Part shown: in pieces, positions 26,917-36,515 of the stretch
How the letters are laid out: every line of letters begins with the position of its first letter
Position numbering within the stretch: the first letter of the stretch is position 1
Source of the DNA: Bacteroidia bacterium
GTDB taxonomy: Bacteria > Bacteroidota > Bacteroidia > Flavobacteriales > Flavobacteriaceae
Direction: 5' to 3'
DNA length: 61,098 nucleotides
Assembly: GCA_030427585.1 (NCBI GenBank)
Contig: JAUIBW010000030.1
Span: forward strand, 1-61,098
Notes under the pieces: model-generated
What the model was told of the DNA's origin: nothing
Seen by the model: the letters and a program-made list of their open reading frames with translations, nothing else
The model's database searches: none
Translations under genes and position numbers: made by a program

Positions 26917-29763
26917 ATGATTCAAAGACTAATCACCTTTGTAGTTATACTAAGCACCTCATTGATTTCTGCTCAGAAAAAAACATTGACTCATGCTGAC
27001 TACGATTTATGGAAAAATATTACTGATGTTAAAGTATCGGATAAAGGGAAATTAATTGTATCTACTATTGAAACCAATACCAAAAGAGGAGACGGCTATA
27101 TAGAGATATATAACACTCAAAATAAAACTAAATTTAAGTATTCTAATGGATATGATCCTTCAATATCCTCAGATGAAAACTATGTAGTTTTTAAGAAAAG
27201 ACCAAAATATCAACTTATCAGAACAGAGAAAAAGAAAGAAATAAAAAAAGAAGATAGAACTAAAGACGCATTGTTTATCTATGATGTAAAAAATAATACT
27301 ATTTATGATTCTATCTTAAGAGTGAAAAAATATAAAATGCCTAAAAAGCAAGAAGGTTGGTTGGTTGTTGAAAGTTTTAAAAAAGTAAAAAAGAGGAAAG
27401 GGAAGAAAAAAAGTTTATCCGACCAAAAAAACGATAGTATAGACAACAATGCTCCAATGGCATTTAAACAAAATTATGCGTTGGTGTATGATCTGGCAAC
27501 AAAACGAAAAGATACCATACATCAAATAAAAGATTTTGTGCTGCCAGAACAAGGCAAAGTATTTTACTATACTTTAAAAAACAAAGAGGAAAAACAAAAA
27601 GATATAGGGATTTATGAATATCAACTAAAATCGGGAACAAGAATTGCAATTGATACCACAAAATATAAATATACCAGGTTGGCTTTGCATAAACATGGAA
27701 ATCACCTTGCTTATCTATCGGCATCAGATTCTACAACAGTAGATTCTATACAATTCGAACTGTATCATTATGAAAACAGGAAACTTGAAAAACTTGTGGG
27801 TACATCAGGTAAAAATTTAAGAAAGAACTGGGAGTTAAGTAAGGATCAAACGCCTTTTTTTTCTGAGCATGGCGACAGGTTATATTTTTATTCAAAACCA
27901 AAAATCTTATATGCCAAAGATACAACACTGTTAAAAGATGAAATCCCACAGGTTGATGTTTGGAACTGGCAAGATAAACTGATTCAGCCAGAACAAAAAT
28001 CAAAATTCGAAAAGCTTACTAAAAAAGCATTTCTATCGTATTATAATACCGAATCAGAGCAATTTGTTCATATTCAGGATAATAGTATTGAAAAACTTAG
28101 TTTTGATGAAAACAAGGAACAAGAATTTATAGTAGGTTCTTCAACCTCTCCATATGATATTCAGCGTTCATGGGATTATCCATGGACAAAAGATTATTAT
28201 GTGATTAATACCAATACAGGAAATAAACATTTGATTCTTAAGAACAAAGGAAGACAACCTATTCTTTCTCCAGATGGACAATATGCATTGCATTATGATA
28301 TGAAAGAAAAACATTGGTTTTCGATTGATTTACCTGCTTTGAAAAAAACAAACCTTACCAAAGAGTTGGATGTAGCATTTTATGATGAAGATGATGATCA
28401 CCCTTCATTACCCTTTCCTTACGGCTTTGGTGGATTTGATTCAAAAGGAAATGCATTGATTTATGATAAGTTTGATATTTGGCGAGTTGCTCTTTCTGGG
28501 AAAGAAAAACCAATAAATCTTACGCAAAATGGAAGGAAAAACAATATTGAGTATAGAACAGAAATGTTACATCCTGAACATACAAATCGGGCTTCATATA
28601 TCAACAATGATTTATTGGTTACCAGCTTTGATAACACCACCAAAGCTTCGGGATTGTATATCTTACGCAAGAGAAAATTAGTAGAGAAAATAAAGCCTTC
28701 GGGCTTTAAGATCAGCTCATATACCAAAGCAAAGGATGCCGAGGTATTTACTTATAGAAAACAAAACTTCACTACATTTTCTGATCTTTATATAACTACA
28801 AATACATTTCAAAATTCTGATAGAATAACAGCAGTAAACCCACATCAAAAAGATTTTAAATGGGGAACGGCAGAATTATTTTCCTGGAAAACATATGATG
28901 GTAAAAAACTTGAAGGCATTATTTATAAACCCGAAGATTTTGACCCTTCTAAACAATACCCTTTGATTACTTATTTTTATGAAAAACGATCTGATAACTA
29001 TCACAATTATCATATGCCCAGGCCTAGTGCATCTATTGTAAACCCATCCTATTTGGTAAGTAATGATTATATCATGTTTGTTCCTGATATCGTTTATGAC
29101 GAAGGTAAACCAGGAGCCAGTGCATATAATTGTATCGTTTCGGGAGTAGAAGCTTTAGAAGAATTAGGATATATAGATAGAGATAATATAGGAATACAAG
29201 GGCAAAGCTGGGGTGGATATCAGGTAGCATATCTAGTTACCGTTACTAATAAATTTAAAGCGGCTATGGCAGGTGCTCCTGTGAGTAATATGACTTCTGC
29301 TTACGGAGGAATCAGGTGGAAATCGGGATTGAGTAGGGCATTTCAATATGAAAGAACACAAAGTAGGCTAGGTAAAAATCTATGGGACGGATTTGATCTT
29401 TATATTGAAAACTCACCACTTTTTGGTATTCCTAAAATAGAAACTCCATTATTAATGATGCATAATGACAACGATGGAGCAGTACCTTATTATCAAGGTA
29501 TAGAAATGTTTATGGGAATGCGTAGATTACAAAAACCAGTATGGCTGTTGGTCTATAATGAGGAAGCTCATAATCTGAAAAAAGTAAAAAACAAGCAGGA
29601 CCTTTCTATCAGAATGATGCAGTTTTTTGATTATTATTTAAAAGGTGAGCCTGCTCCTAAATGGATGACCAAAGGTGTTCCCAGAGTACAAAAAGGAAAA
29701 GACTTAGGCTATGATTTAGAAAATACACGAACCTCTAGTATTATGCCCAGTTCCAATGAATAA
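26917..29763 (+). CDS. S9-family prolyl-oligopeptidase-like peptidase
   Basis: The 948-residue protein has a signal peptide (cleaved after ISA), a beta-propeller of about 640 residues, and a C-terminal alpha/beta-hydrolase domain. The triad is Ser764 (GQSWGGYQ), the Asp of HNDNDGAVPYYQG, and the His of NEEAHNL. It should degrade peptides in the periplasm. The final codons overlap the end of a convergent gene by 23 bases. Confidence 0.92.
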   Translation: MIQRLITFVVILSTSLISAQKKTLTHADYDLWKNITDVKVSDKGKLIVSTIETNTKRGDGYIEIYNTQNKTKFKYSNGYDPSISSDENYVVFKKRPKYQLIRTEKKKEIKKEDRTKDALFIYDVKNNTIYDSILRVKKYKMPKKQEGWLVVESFKKVKKRKGKKKSLSDQKNDSIDNNAPMAFKQNYALVYDLATKRKDTIHQIKDFVLPEQGKVFYYTLKNKEEKQKDIGIYEYQLKSGTRIAIDTTKYKYTRLALHKHGNHLAYLSASDSTTVDSIQFELYHYENRKLEKLVGTSGKNLRKNWELSKDQTPFFSEHGDRLYFYSKPKILYAKDTTLLKDEIPQVDVWNWQDKLIQPEQKSKFEKLTKKAFLSYYNTESEQFVHIQDNSIEKLSFDENKEQEFIVGSSTSPYDIQRSWDYPWTKDYYVINTNTGNKHLILKNKGRQPILSPDGQYALHYDMKEKHWFSIDLPALKKTNLTKELDVAFYDEDDDHPSLPFPYGFGGFDSKGNALIYDKFDIWRVALSGKEKPINLTQNGRKNNIEYRTEMLHPEHTNRASYINNDLLVTSFDNTTKASGLYILRKRKLVEKIKPSGFKISSYTKAKDAEVFTYRKQNFTTFSDLYITTNTFQNSDRITAVNPHQKDFKWGTAELFSWKTYDGKKLEGIIYKPEDFDPSKQYPLITYFYEKRSDNYHNYHMPRPSASIVNPSYLVSNDYIMFVPDIVYDEGKPGASAYNCIVSGVEALEELGYIDRDNIGIQGQSWGGYQVAYLVTVTNKFKAAMAGAPVSNMTSAYGGIRWKSGLSRAFQYERTQSRLGKNLWDGFDLYIENSPLFGIPKIETPLLMMHNDNDGAVPYYQGIEMFMGMRRLQKPVWLLVYNEEAHNLKKVKNKQDLSIRMMQFFDYYLKGEPAPKWMTKGVPRVQKGKDLGYDLENTRTSSIMPSSNE

Positions 29764-30280
29764 GATGCCATTCTGTACCATCAGACTCATGAGTAATTAA
29801 TGTTTTAAAACCAATGGCATAATGTGCTTGTAAAGAACGTAAATTATTTGAAGCCACTTCGGTGATTAAAAGATTGTATTTGTCTTGTAATTCTGTTTTC
29901 ATAGTTTGATAAAGACCTCTAAAAATCCCTTGTTTACGATAGGCTTTGTCAACACACACTTGTCCCATTATTACATAGGATATCGAAGGATCTAAGTGAT
30001 TTTCGATGACAGTAAACATGGGTTTTAACAGTTCTATATCATCCTTAAAATCTTTTAACATACACAATGCATACCCCACTACTTTATCACCATCTTTAGC
30101 AATAATATGAGGTTGTTTGTTATTCATTTTTCTTAGAATATCAAGATCATGTTGTACAGAAACAAAACCCTCTTTTTCTTTTTCTGTTTGAGAAATTGAA
30201 ATGGGTAGATTATTGTGCTGAAGCACTAAAATCTGTTGCAATTCCGTTTCAGAACTAATAACTGTATATGCTATATTCAT
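29741..30280 (-). CDS. GNAT-family N-acetyltransferase
   Basis: The 179-residue protein has the acetyl-CoA motif as VDKAYRKQGIFRGLY and the fold's C-terminal LITEVASNNLRSLQAHYAIGFK. The acceptor substrate cannot be told. It is transcribed alone and converges on the S9 peptidase. Confidence 0.85.
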   Translation of the reverse strand: MNIAYTVISSETELQQILVLQHNNLPISISQTEKEKEGFVSVQHDLDILRKMNNKQPHIIAKDGDKVVGYALCMLKDFKDDIELLKPMFTVIENHLDPSISYVIMGQVCVDKAYRKQGIFRGLYQTMKTELQDKYNLLITEVASNNLRSLQAHYAIGFKTLITHESDGTEWHLIHWNWA

Positions 30281-30633
30281 CGTATATTATTTAGTTTTAA
30301 TCCGTTTTGATGCCTGCTCTTCTTTTATTTAATTTTCTAATAAATCATTACTGCCATTTCACGCAGAGTGTATTTTTAAAGTAGTGCAAATAACTATTTT
30401 TATCAAGTGTTTGCTAATTCCTATAGGGGTTATCGGTAAAATACTTTAGATTAAGAGCTGTATATTTATTATTTCCAACAAGAAAAAGCAGAGTGATAAT
30501 TTTCCAATTTAGATATTTTCTGGGATCAAAACAACTTTTACAGCTTTGTCTTTTAGCACTGTAGCAACTATAAAAATGTCAAAATGCACAATGCATTATA
30601 CAATTAATATAGGCATTAATTCGAGATATGGAT
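30281..30633. other. gene-free interval
   Basis: This is a 353-base AT-rich stretch upstream of the GNAT gene. No gene, strong hairpin or repeat is evident. Confidence 0.6.
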
Positions 30634-30840
30634 TTATTCTTTGGTGTATTCTAAAATATCAGATGGTTGACAATCCAAAGCCCTGCAAATTGCTTCTAGT
30701 GTAGAGAAACGTATTGCTTTGGCCTTCCCAGATTTGAGTATGGAGAGATTAGCAGTAGTAATACCAATTTTTTCTGCCAATTCTTTACTCTTCATTTCTC
30801 GTTTAACCAGCATTATATTAAGATTTACAAGTATTGGCAT
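30634..30840 (-). CDS. XRE-family HTH regulator (small)
   Basis: The 68-residue protein is a single HTH domain: NIMLVKREMKSKELAEKIGITTANLSILKSGKAKAIRFSTLEAICRALDCQPSDILEY. This is the YozG-like group found next to DUF2975 membrane proteins. It begins two bases after the DUF2975 gene. Two palindromes ahead of the operon are likely its operators, giving autoregulation. Confidence 0.93.
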   Translation of the reverse strand: MPILVNLNIMLVKREMKSKELAEKIGITTANLSILKSGKAKAIRFSTLEAICRALDCQPSDILEYTKE

Positions 30841-30842
30841 AA

Positions 30843-31364
30843 TTATACTGTTAATTCGTTTTCAGATTGAATTTCAACACCTCGTTTGAAGATCAATGCA
30901 ATGATAAATATAATTCCGGCCATAAAAAGGAATTCTGAGCTTCCGAAATCGTATTCAAAAACAACTCCTTTTTTTAATAGCCTTTTGCTATATCTGGTTG
31001 CAAAATAGGCTAATAAACCTATCCATAATGAAACGTAACTAATATTCGAAATTAGATGTGCTACAGCGGGAGTAAATGGTTTGTCAAAATCAATTTTTGA
31101 AAAAATTTTAATTACCAAATAAAGCATATAAGCCTTAAAGGCCAGTATAGCAATAATTAATGAGAGCAGCATGATATAATACCGAATAGAAAAGTTATAA
31201 AGGTTTGATAAATCTAAACCTAAATATAAATTTTCTGCAGCTTCTTCATTTATAAAAAGACTTATTGTACTCGAAATAAGTATTGCTCCCAACTTAATAC
31301 ATAAACCAATGAATATAACCCAGGATATTATTTTCATTGCATTTAAAACTTGTTTTGTTTCCAT
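30843..31364 (-). CDS. DUF2975 membrane protein
   Basis: This protein has four membrane helices. Starting at 31364 (METKQVLNAMK) gives 173 residues; a start eight codons upstream at 31388 would lie inside the operator. The partnership with a small XRE regulator is a known conserved pair, but no biochemical function is established. The membrane protein may modulate the regulator. Confidence 0.85.
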   Translation of the reverse strand: METKQVLNAMKIISWVIFIGLCIKLGAILISSTISLFINEEAAENLYLGLDLSNLYNFSIRYYIMLLSLIIAILAFKAYMLYLVIKIFSKIDFDKPFTPAVAHLISNISYVSLWIGLLAYFATRYSKRLLKKGVVFEYDFGSSEFLFMAGIIFIIALIFKRGVEIQSENELTV

Positions 31365-31368
31365 TTTA

Positions 31369-31385
31369 TTATCGTTTAACGATAA
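31369..31385. promoter_or_regulatory. operator 1, TTATCG-N5-CGATAA
   Basis: This perfect 17-base palindrome lies five bases ahead of the DUF2975 start. It is likely bound by the XRE protein encoded in the same operon. Confidence 0.65.
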
Positions 31386-31399
31386 CAAATATACAGAAA

Positions 31400-31416
31400 T
31401 TATTGATAAACGATAA
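31400..31416. promoter_or_regulatory. operator 2, TTATTG-N5-CGATAA
   Basis: This second copy has one mismatch, centre-to-centre 31 bases from operator 1 (about three helical turns, same face). Confidence 0.6.
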
Positions 31417-31448
31417 TTTTTGTATTTAAAAAACCTATTTTTTAATTT

Positions 31449-31477
31449 TTGGTTTCTAAAACGTGGTGGTATCTTTG
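31449..31477 (+). promoter_or_regulatory. bioF promoter
   Basis: TTG at 31449-31451, an 18-base spacer and TATCTTTG at 31470-31477 match the Bacteroidota -33/-7 consensus. The -7 box ends four bases before the ATG at 31482, so the message may be leaderless. Confidence 0.6.
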
Positions 31478-31481
31478 GGGC

Positions 31482-32627
31482 ATGATTTCCAGAAAGCTAA
31501 AGCAAAAATTAGATAATCGTATCAAGAACAACTCTCTTCGATTATTAACCGATTCTAATGGGTTGATCGATTTTTCGTCTAATGATTATCTGGGTTTTGC
31601 GTCTTCAAAAACTATTTTTGAAGGAGCACATCGGTTATTGGTAGGAAAAACAATACAAAAAAACGGAGCGACAGGTTCTCGTTTACTCTCAGGAAATCAT
31701 AAATTATACGTAGAAACCGAAAAAATACTTGCAGATTTTCATAATGCTGAAGAGGCTTTGACTTTTAATTCTGGGTATGATGCCAATGTTGGTTTTTTTT
31801 CTGCAGTACCACAACGGGGAGATGTTATTTTTTATGATGAACTAATTCACGCCTCGATAAGAGATGGGATGCAGATGAGTAATGCAAAATCTTATAAGTT
31901 TAAGCATAATGATATAGAAAATCTAAAGTTTCAGGTCGAACGAAATCGAAATGAGAGTAGCGATCAGGAAATATATATCGTTACAGAGTCGGTTTTTTCA
32001 ATGGATGGAGATTGCCCAGATTTAAAATCGTTAATCGCATTTTGTCAGAAATACAATTACCACCTTATTGTAGATGAGGCTCATGCAACCGGTGTATTTG
32101 GTGATTATGGTGTGGGGTTGCTTCAGAAATTGGGACTAGAAGATCAGGTTTTTGCAAGGATCAATACTTTTGGTAAAGCTTTAGGTTGCCACGGTGCAGT
32201 GATTTTAGGCTCAAATAATTTAAAGACGTACCTGGTGAACTTTTGCAGAAGTTTTATATATACAACTGGCTTACCACCACATTCTGTGGCAACCATCAAA
32301 ATGGCGTATGAAGAACTTCAGTGTACATCAGAAATTGAAAAACTTACCGAAAATATAAGCTTTTTTAGGCAAGAGCTTACATCCAAAAATCTAACATCAA
32401 GATTTATTAAAAGTAATTCTGCAATACATTCCTGTATTATTTCGGGTAATAAAAACGTAAAAAAAGTTGCGAAGGAAATCCAGGAAAAAGGGTTTGATGT
32501 CAAGCCGATTTTGTCACCTACCGTGACACAGGGTAAAGAACGATTGCGATTTTGTTTACATTCTTATAATTCTAAAGAAGAAATCTCGGAAGTCTTAGAA
32601 CTACTTGCTACTTTTGTGCACATATGA
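31482..32627 (+). CDS. bioF: 8-amino-7-oxononanoate synthase
   Basis: The PLP-dependent alpha-oxoamine synthase joins pimeloyl thioester and alanine in biotin synthesis. It has FSSNDYLGFA, NGATGSRLLSGNH, the PLP site VDEAHATGVFG and the lysine segment INTFGKALGCHGA. I start at 31482 (MISRKLKQKL, 381 residues); an in-frame ATG at 31449 lies in the -33 region. It heads a tight operon: stop and start overlap by four bases with the next gene. Confidence 0.93.
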   Translation: MISRKLKQKLDNRIKNNSLRLLTDSNGLIDFSSNDYLGFASSKTIFEGAHRLLVGKTIQKNGATGSRLLSGNHKLYVETEKILADFHNAEEALTFNSGYDANVGFFSAVPQRGDVIFYDELIHASIRDGMQMSNAKSYKFKHNDIENLKFQVERNRNESSDQEIYIVTESVFSMDGDCPDLKSLIAFCQKYNYHLIVDEAHATGVFGDYGVGLLQKLGLEDQVFARINTFGKALGCHGAVILGSNNLKTYLVNFCRSFIYTTGLPPHSVATIKMAYEELQCTSEIEKLTENISFFRQELTSKNLTSRFIKSNSAIHSCIISGNKNVKKVAKEIQEKGFDVKPILSPTVTQGKERLRFCLHSYNSKEEISEVLELLATFVHI

Positions 32628-33025
32628 GCGAAACATTTAAAACTGTTGCAGTTTTTCAATATTCGGCAGAAGCATTGATCATCAAAGGGAGAATAGAATC
32701 AGAAGGAATCCAGGTTTTTACTATGGATATGCATACTATCGATACTGATCCTTTGGCTAGTAATGCTATCGGAGGAGTTAAATTGAGAGTAAAAGCAGAA
32801 GACGAACAGAAAGCACTTCAGATTATAGAAAGTATACAAAAATATGCTATAGATGATCAGGGAGAATCTATTTTTTGCCCAAAATGTAATGGAGAAAAAA
32901 TAGTTCTGGATTCAACGATTGACAGTTTTAAAAATCTAGTTCTTTTTCTTTTGTTTCTATTACCAATTAATAAAAAAACAAAATATAGATGTGAGGACTG
33001 TAATCACAAATTTTATTTAAAATGA
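32624..33025 (+). CDS. DUF2007-type protein with C-terminal zinc ribbon
   Basis: The 133-residue protein has an N-terminal DUF2007 (putative signal-transducing) domain (TVAVFQYSAEALIIKGRIESEGI ... VKAEDEQKALQII) and a C-terminal zinc ribbon (CPKC ... CEDCNHKF). The function is unknown. It overlaps both bioF and bioD by four bases, so it is translationally coupled inside the biotin operon, though no biotin role is established. Confidence 0.8.
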   Translation: MSETFKTVAVFQYSAEALIIKGRIESEGIQVFTMDMHTIDTDPLASNAIGGVKLRVKAEDEQKALQIIESIQKYAIDDQGESIFCPKCNGEKIVLDSTIDSFKNLVLFLLFLLPINKKTKYRCEDCNHKFYLK

Positions 33026-33642
33026 ATAAAAAAATATTCGTTACGGGAATAGGCACAGAAGTAGGCAAAACGATAGCCTCGGCAGTTGTGGTAGAGGCAC
33101 TGCAGGCTGATTATTTTAAACCAATACAGGCAGGAGATTTAGAATATTCGGATACCGATAAAGTAAAAGAGTTGGTGTCTAATTTGAAATCTGAGTTTCA
33201 TAGTAATAGTTATGCATTAAAAACACCAATGAGCCCACATGCTGCGGCAGAAATTGATGAGATTTCTATTGAAATTGATAAAATAACACTTCCCGAAACC
33301 AATAATGATTTGGTTATTGAAGGTGCCGGAGGACTCTTGGTACCATTAAACAATACCAATACCATCCTGGATCTAATACAATCTGATTACCATGTTATCG
33401 TAGTTTCCAGACATTATTTGGGGAGTATTAATCATACCTTAATGACTATCCAGATTTTAAAAGAAAAAGGGTTTAATGTGTCTATTATTTTTAATGGGGA
33501 AGAGCACAAAACTACTGAAAGCATTATAAAAGAAATGACAGGAGTTCCGGTTATAGGAAGAATTGACAATGAACCTTATTTTGATAAAATGGTGGTCTCA
33601 GAATATGCAGAACTATTTAGAGATCAATTACAATCACTTTAA
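33022..33642 (+). CDS. bioD: dethiobiotin synthetase
   Basis: The 206-residue P-loop enzyme closes the ureido ring of dethiobiotin. The Walker A motif is GIGTEVGKT; KPIQAG and EGAGGLLVPL are conserved. It overlaps the preceding gene by four bases. Confidence 0.95.
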   Translation: MNKKIFVTGIGTEVGKTIASAVVVEALQADYFKPIQAGDLEYSDTDKVKELVSNLKSEFHSNSYALKTPMSPHAAAEIDEISIEIDKITLPETNNDLVIEGAGGLLVPLNNTNTILDLIQSDYHVIVVSRHYLGSINHTLMTIQILKEKGFNVSIIFNGEEHKTTESIIKEMTGVPVIGRIDNEPYFDKMVVSEYAELFRDQLQSL

Positions 33643-33660
33643 TATTTACTAAAAAATCTT

Positions 33661-33676
33661 CGCTTTCGCGGAAGCG
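33661..33676. repeat. short GC-rich near-palindrome CGCTTTCGCGGAAGCG
   Basis: This lies in the bioD-bioA gap. Similar CGCTTTCGCGAAAGCG words are, to my knowledge, frequent in Flavobacteriaceae genomes. It forms a hairpin with 5-bp arms. Confidence 0.6.
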
Positions 33677-33684
33677 ACACTTAT

Positions 33685-34950
33685 ATGACTTTAAAAGAAA
33701 GAGATAAAAAACATCTTTGGCATCCGCTCACCCAGCATAAAATACATCCAGAAGCATTGCCAATTATAAAAGCAAAAGGAGCTTTGCTTTATGATGAAAA
33801 TGAGAATATATATATCGATGGGATTGCATCGTGGTATACTGCTATGTATGGTCATTGTAATGATTATATTTTAGAGAAAGTGCAACATCAAATGCAGCAG
33901 CTGGATCAGATTGTATTTGCTGGGTTTACACATGAGCCTGCTATAAAGTTGTCTGAAGAATTAATTAAAATATTACCAGATAATCAGGAAAAGATATTCT
34001 TTTCTGATAATGGTTCTACCGCCAATGAAGTAGGCATTAAAATGGCACTACAATACCATTTTAATAGAGGAGAAAAAAGAAATACAATTATTGCTTTTAA
34101 AGATGGTTTTCATGGGGATACTTTTGGAGCAATGTCTGCTTCGGGATTATCGGTTTACAATGGTCCTTTTGAAGATTTTTTTATAAATGTTAAACGTATT
34201 CCTACTCCAAATTTTGAAAATATTGATAGTGTTATAAAAGAATTACAAGAATGTATTGCAACTCATGAAGTAGCTGCTTTTATATACGAACCACTGGTAC
34301 AGGGAGCCAATGCCATGCATATGTATGAAGCGCGATATCTGGATCAAATTCTCTCTATTTGTAAAGACAATACTATTATTACCATTGCAGATGAGGTAAT
34401 GACAGGTTTCGGAAAAACCGGAAAAACATTTGCTTCTGATCATATAGAAACCAAACCAGATATTATTTCGATGTCTAAATCTTTAACAGCAGGTTTTGTG
34501 CCTATGGCAGTAACAAGTTGTACTCAGGAAATCTATGATGCTTTTCTTGATGATTCGATTGGTAAAGCCTTTTTTCATGCGCATACCTATTCTGCTAATC
34601 CTATAGCCTGCTCAGTAGCTCTTGCGGCGATAGAACTGTTAGAAAGCGAAGAAATTCAAAATAGTATTAACAGAATAACAATGTCTCACAAAGATTTTGA
34701 TGCTAAAATCAAAAACCATCCAAAAATTAAAAGAACTAGGCAGGCAGGAGTGATTTATGCTCTGGATCTGGATATCGAGATGGATCGTTATGGTAAAAAA
34801 CGATACGAGATATTTGACCATTTCATGAAAAATGGTGTAGCATTAAGACCATTAGGAAGTACAGTTTATGTTCTGCCCCCGTATGTAATTACCCAGGAAC
34901 AGTTACAGAAAGTATATGCTACTATTATTGAGTTGTTAGAAAATGTTTAA
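33685..34950 (+). CDS. bioA: adenosylmethionine--8-amino-7-oxononanoate transaminase
   Basis: The 421-residue class III PLP aminotransferase has LWHPLTQH at the N-terminus, DGIASWYTAMYGHCN, FFSDNGSTANEVGIKMA, and the lysine segment SMSKSLTAGFVPMA. It follows bioD after 42 bases. The stop overlaps a convergent gene by four bases. Confidence 0.96.
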   Translation: MTLKERDKKHLWHPLTQHKIHPEALPIIKAKGALLYDENENIYIDGIASWYTAMYGHCNDYILEKVQHQMQQLDQIVFAGFTHEPAIKLSEELIKILPDNQEKIFFSDNGSTANEVGIKMALQYHFNRGEKRNTIIAFKDGFHGDTFGAMSASGLSVYNGPFEDFFINVKRIPTPNFENIDSVIKELQECIATHEVAAFIYEPLVQGANAMHMYEARYLDQILSICKDNTIITIADEVMTGFGKTGKTFASDHIETKPDIISMSKSLTAGFVPMAVTSCTQEIYDAFLDDSIGKAFFHAHTYSANPIACSVALAAIELLESEEIQNSINRITMSHKDFDAKIKNHPKIKRTRQAGVIYALDLDIEMDRYGKKRYEIFDHFMKNGVALRPLGSTVYVLPPYVITQEQLQKVYATIIELLENV

Positions 34951-35963
34951 TCCTTTAACCGATCTTCTATAGAAGATATAAACCTATCTTTATCATCAAT
35001 GAAAAATGCTATTGTTGTATACGTCTTTTTCATTCCATAAAGTCCAGAAAACATATTTTCTTTTTTCAAATTGATTAGCATATTATGACTTTCTAACTCA
35101 CCAAGCGGCGATAATTTTATAGTCTTAGCATCAAATTCGATTTCTTTGTTTGTAATTTTGATAGATGCAATGTTATTAATGTCTATTGCAGTTTCACTAA
35201 GAATACCATAACGTAGATGTAAGATATTACTTTCTATGGTAATAGGTCTTTTAACAATAGATTTTAGAAAACCAAAGATTTGGATACTAGAGTATACACT
35301 TAATATACTTGCAATCCAGGCCGCAATTATACTCCATTTTAATAAAAGAATATGTAACACATAGGTTTCAACACCAATGATTACAATTAGTGCCGCTAAT
35401 AAAGAAATAGTTCCGCTGTTTTTGTGATATGTAAATTCATTTTCTGTTAGGACTCTTTTTTTCCAGGATACGAATCCATAATAGAATACTGCAAGCTCTA
35501 TAGCAAGAAATGTTGCAATTTTACCAGGTACGATTTCACCACAAGTTTCTTTTAATGCAGAAAAAAAATCTAACTCTTGTTTAACATTTACTTTATATCG
35601 TTTTATAGTTTGACGAACTTTATAAAATACAAAGGCACCTACACCCAACTCTACAAAAGGAAAAATCCAGTTTTTTGCCCAGTTTAGTGTAGACTGATGT
35701 TCTTGCGGAATTATATAAGAAGCGATAACCATTCCCAGAATAAAAAAAGGAGCGATAGTAGTTTTAGGAATATTTCTCTTTTTGATTAATACAAAATAAA
35801 CAATAGGTATCGTAAAAAGTAGATCAAGAGTAATACCGATTGATAATGCACTGGTATTTGAAGCAAAAATTTGTGATTTGGTGATCAAAATCACAGATAA
35901 AATAAGAAGTACTGGCACTCCAAACACTACTAAATTACTATGGGTTTTCGTTGTCATATTCAT
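34947..35963 (-). CDS. multi-pass membrane protein, function unknown
   Basis: The 338-residue protein has about seven membrane helices, then a C-terminal PH-like segment (NILHLRYGILSETAIDINNIASIKITNKEIEFDAKTIKLSPLGE). The start overlaps the end of the Coa1-family gene by 26 bases, so the two are one unit. No family could be named with confidence. Confidence 0.6.
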   Translation of the reverse strand: MNMTTKTHSNLVVFGVPVLLILSVILITKSQIFASNTSALSIGITLDLLFTIPIVYFVLIKKRNIPKTTIAPFFILGMVIASYIIPQEHQSTLNWAKNWIFPFVELGVGAFVFYKVRQTIKRYKVNVKQELDFFSALKETCGEIVPGKIATFLAIELAVFYYGFVSWKKRVLTENEFTYHKNSGTISLLAALIVIIGVETYVLHILLLKWSIIAAWIASILSVYSSIQIFGFLKSIVKRPITIESNILHLRYGILSETAIDINNIASIKITNKEIEFDAKTIKLSPLGELESHNMLINLKKENMFSGLYGMKKTYTTIAFFIDDKDRFISSIEDRLKD

Positions 35964-36387
35964 TTTGTTGATATCCTAATAAATCAATTTGCTCATCAGT
36001 TTCATCAATGATCACATACATTTCTTTGTATGTCCATTGGTCATTTTGTTTAGTACCTATAACATATAATTGTGCTTCTCCTTTTGGTCCTTTTATAGGA
36101 ATTGATATATCTGCAGATCCTGTGTTGTTTTTATAAGAAAGACTACCATTCATAATACCATTAGTCTCTATAGGTTCTCCCAAGATATTTATTACATATT
36201 CATCTTCATTTACTTTAAAAAGAGCATCTTGATAAGGAGCAGATTCGGTGATTAGTTCACTTACACCAAATATCAGAGAGCCTAAAAACACAAAAAATAA
36301 AACAATTAGAGTAAGACAACCTCCCACAGGAATTGCCCAGCCCCAATTTCTGGCAAACCAACTTTTTTGTTGTATATGATCTTCCAT
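35938..36387 (-). CDS. Coa1-family (cytochrome oxidase assembly) protein
   Basis: The protein (149 residues from the ATG at 36387) has one membrane helix (WAIPVGGCLTLIVLFFVFLG) and a Tim21/Coa1-like domain: APYQDALFKVNEDEYVINILGEPIETNGIMNGSLSY, GSADISIPIKGPKGEAQLYV. The family is named for a mitochondrial assembly factor; the bacterial role is not established. An in-frame ATG four codons upstream is also possible. Confidence 0.75.
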   Translation of the reverse strand: MEDHIQQKSWFARNWGWAIPVGGCLTLIVLFFVFLGSLIFGVSELITESAPYQDALFKVNEDEYVINILGEPIETNGIMNGSLSYKNNTGSADISIPIKGPKGEAQLYVIGTKQNDQWTYKEMYVIIDETDEQIDLLGYQQNEYDNENP

Positions 36388-36493
36388 AATTTTTATCATT
36401 ATATCCTATAAAGATAAGTATCTAAAATGTGTTTTTTGTTACTAAAATCTTATGATAAATGATATAACTATTGAACAAGATGGAACAAACCTG

Positions 36494-36501
36494 TACATTT
36501 G
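36494..36501 (+). promoter_or_regulatory. -7 box TACATTTG before the ketosynthase gene
   Basis: This perfect TAnnTTTG match is 15 bases before the TTG start, supporting that start. Confidence 0.55.
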
Positions 36502-36515
36502 CCAAAACTTGAAAA

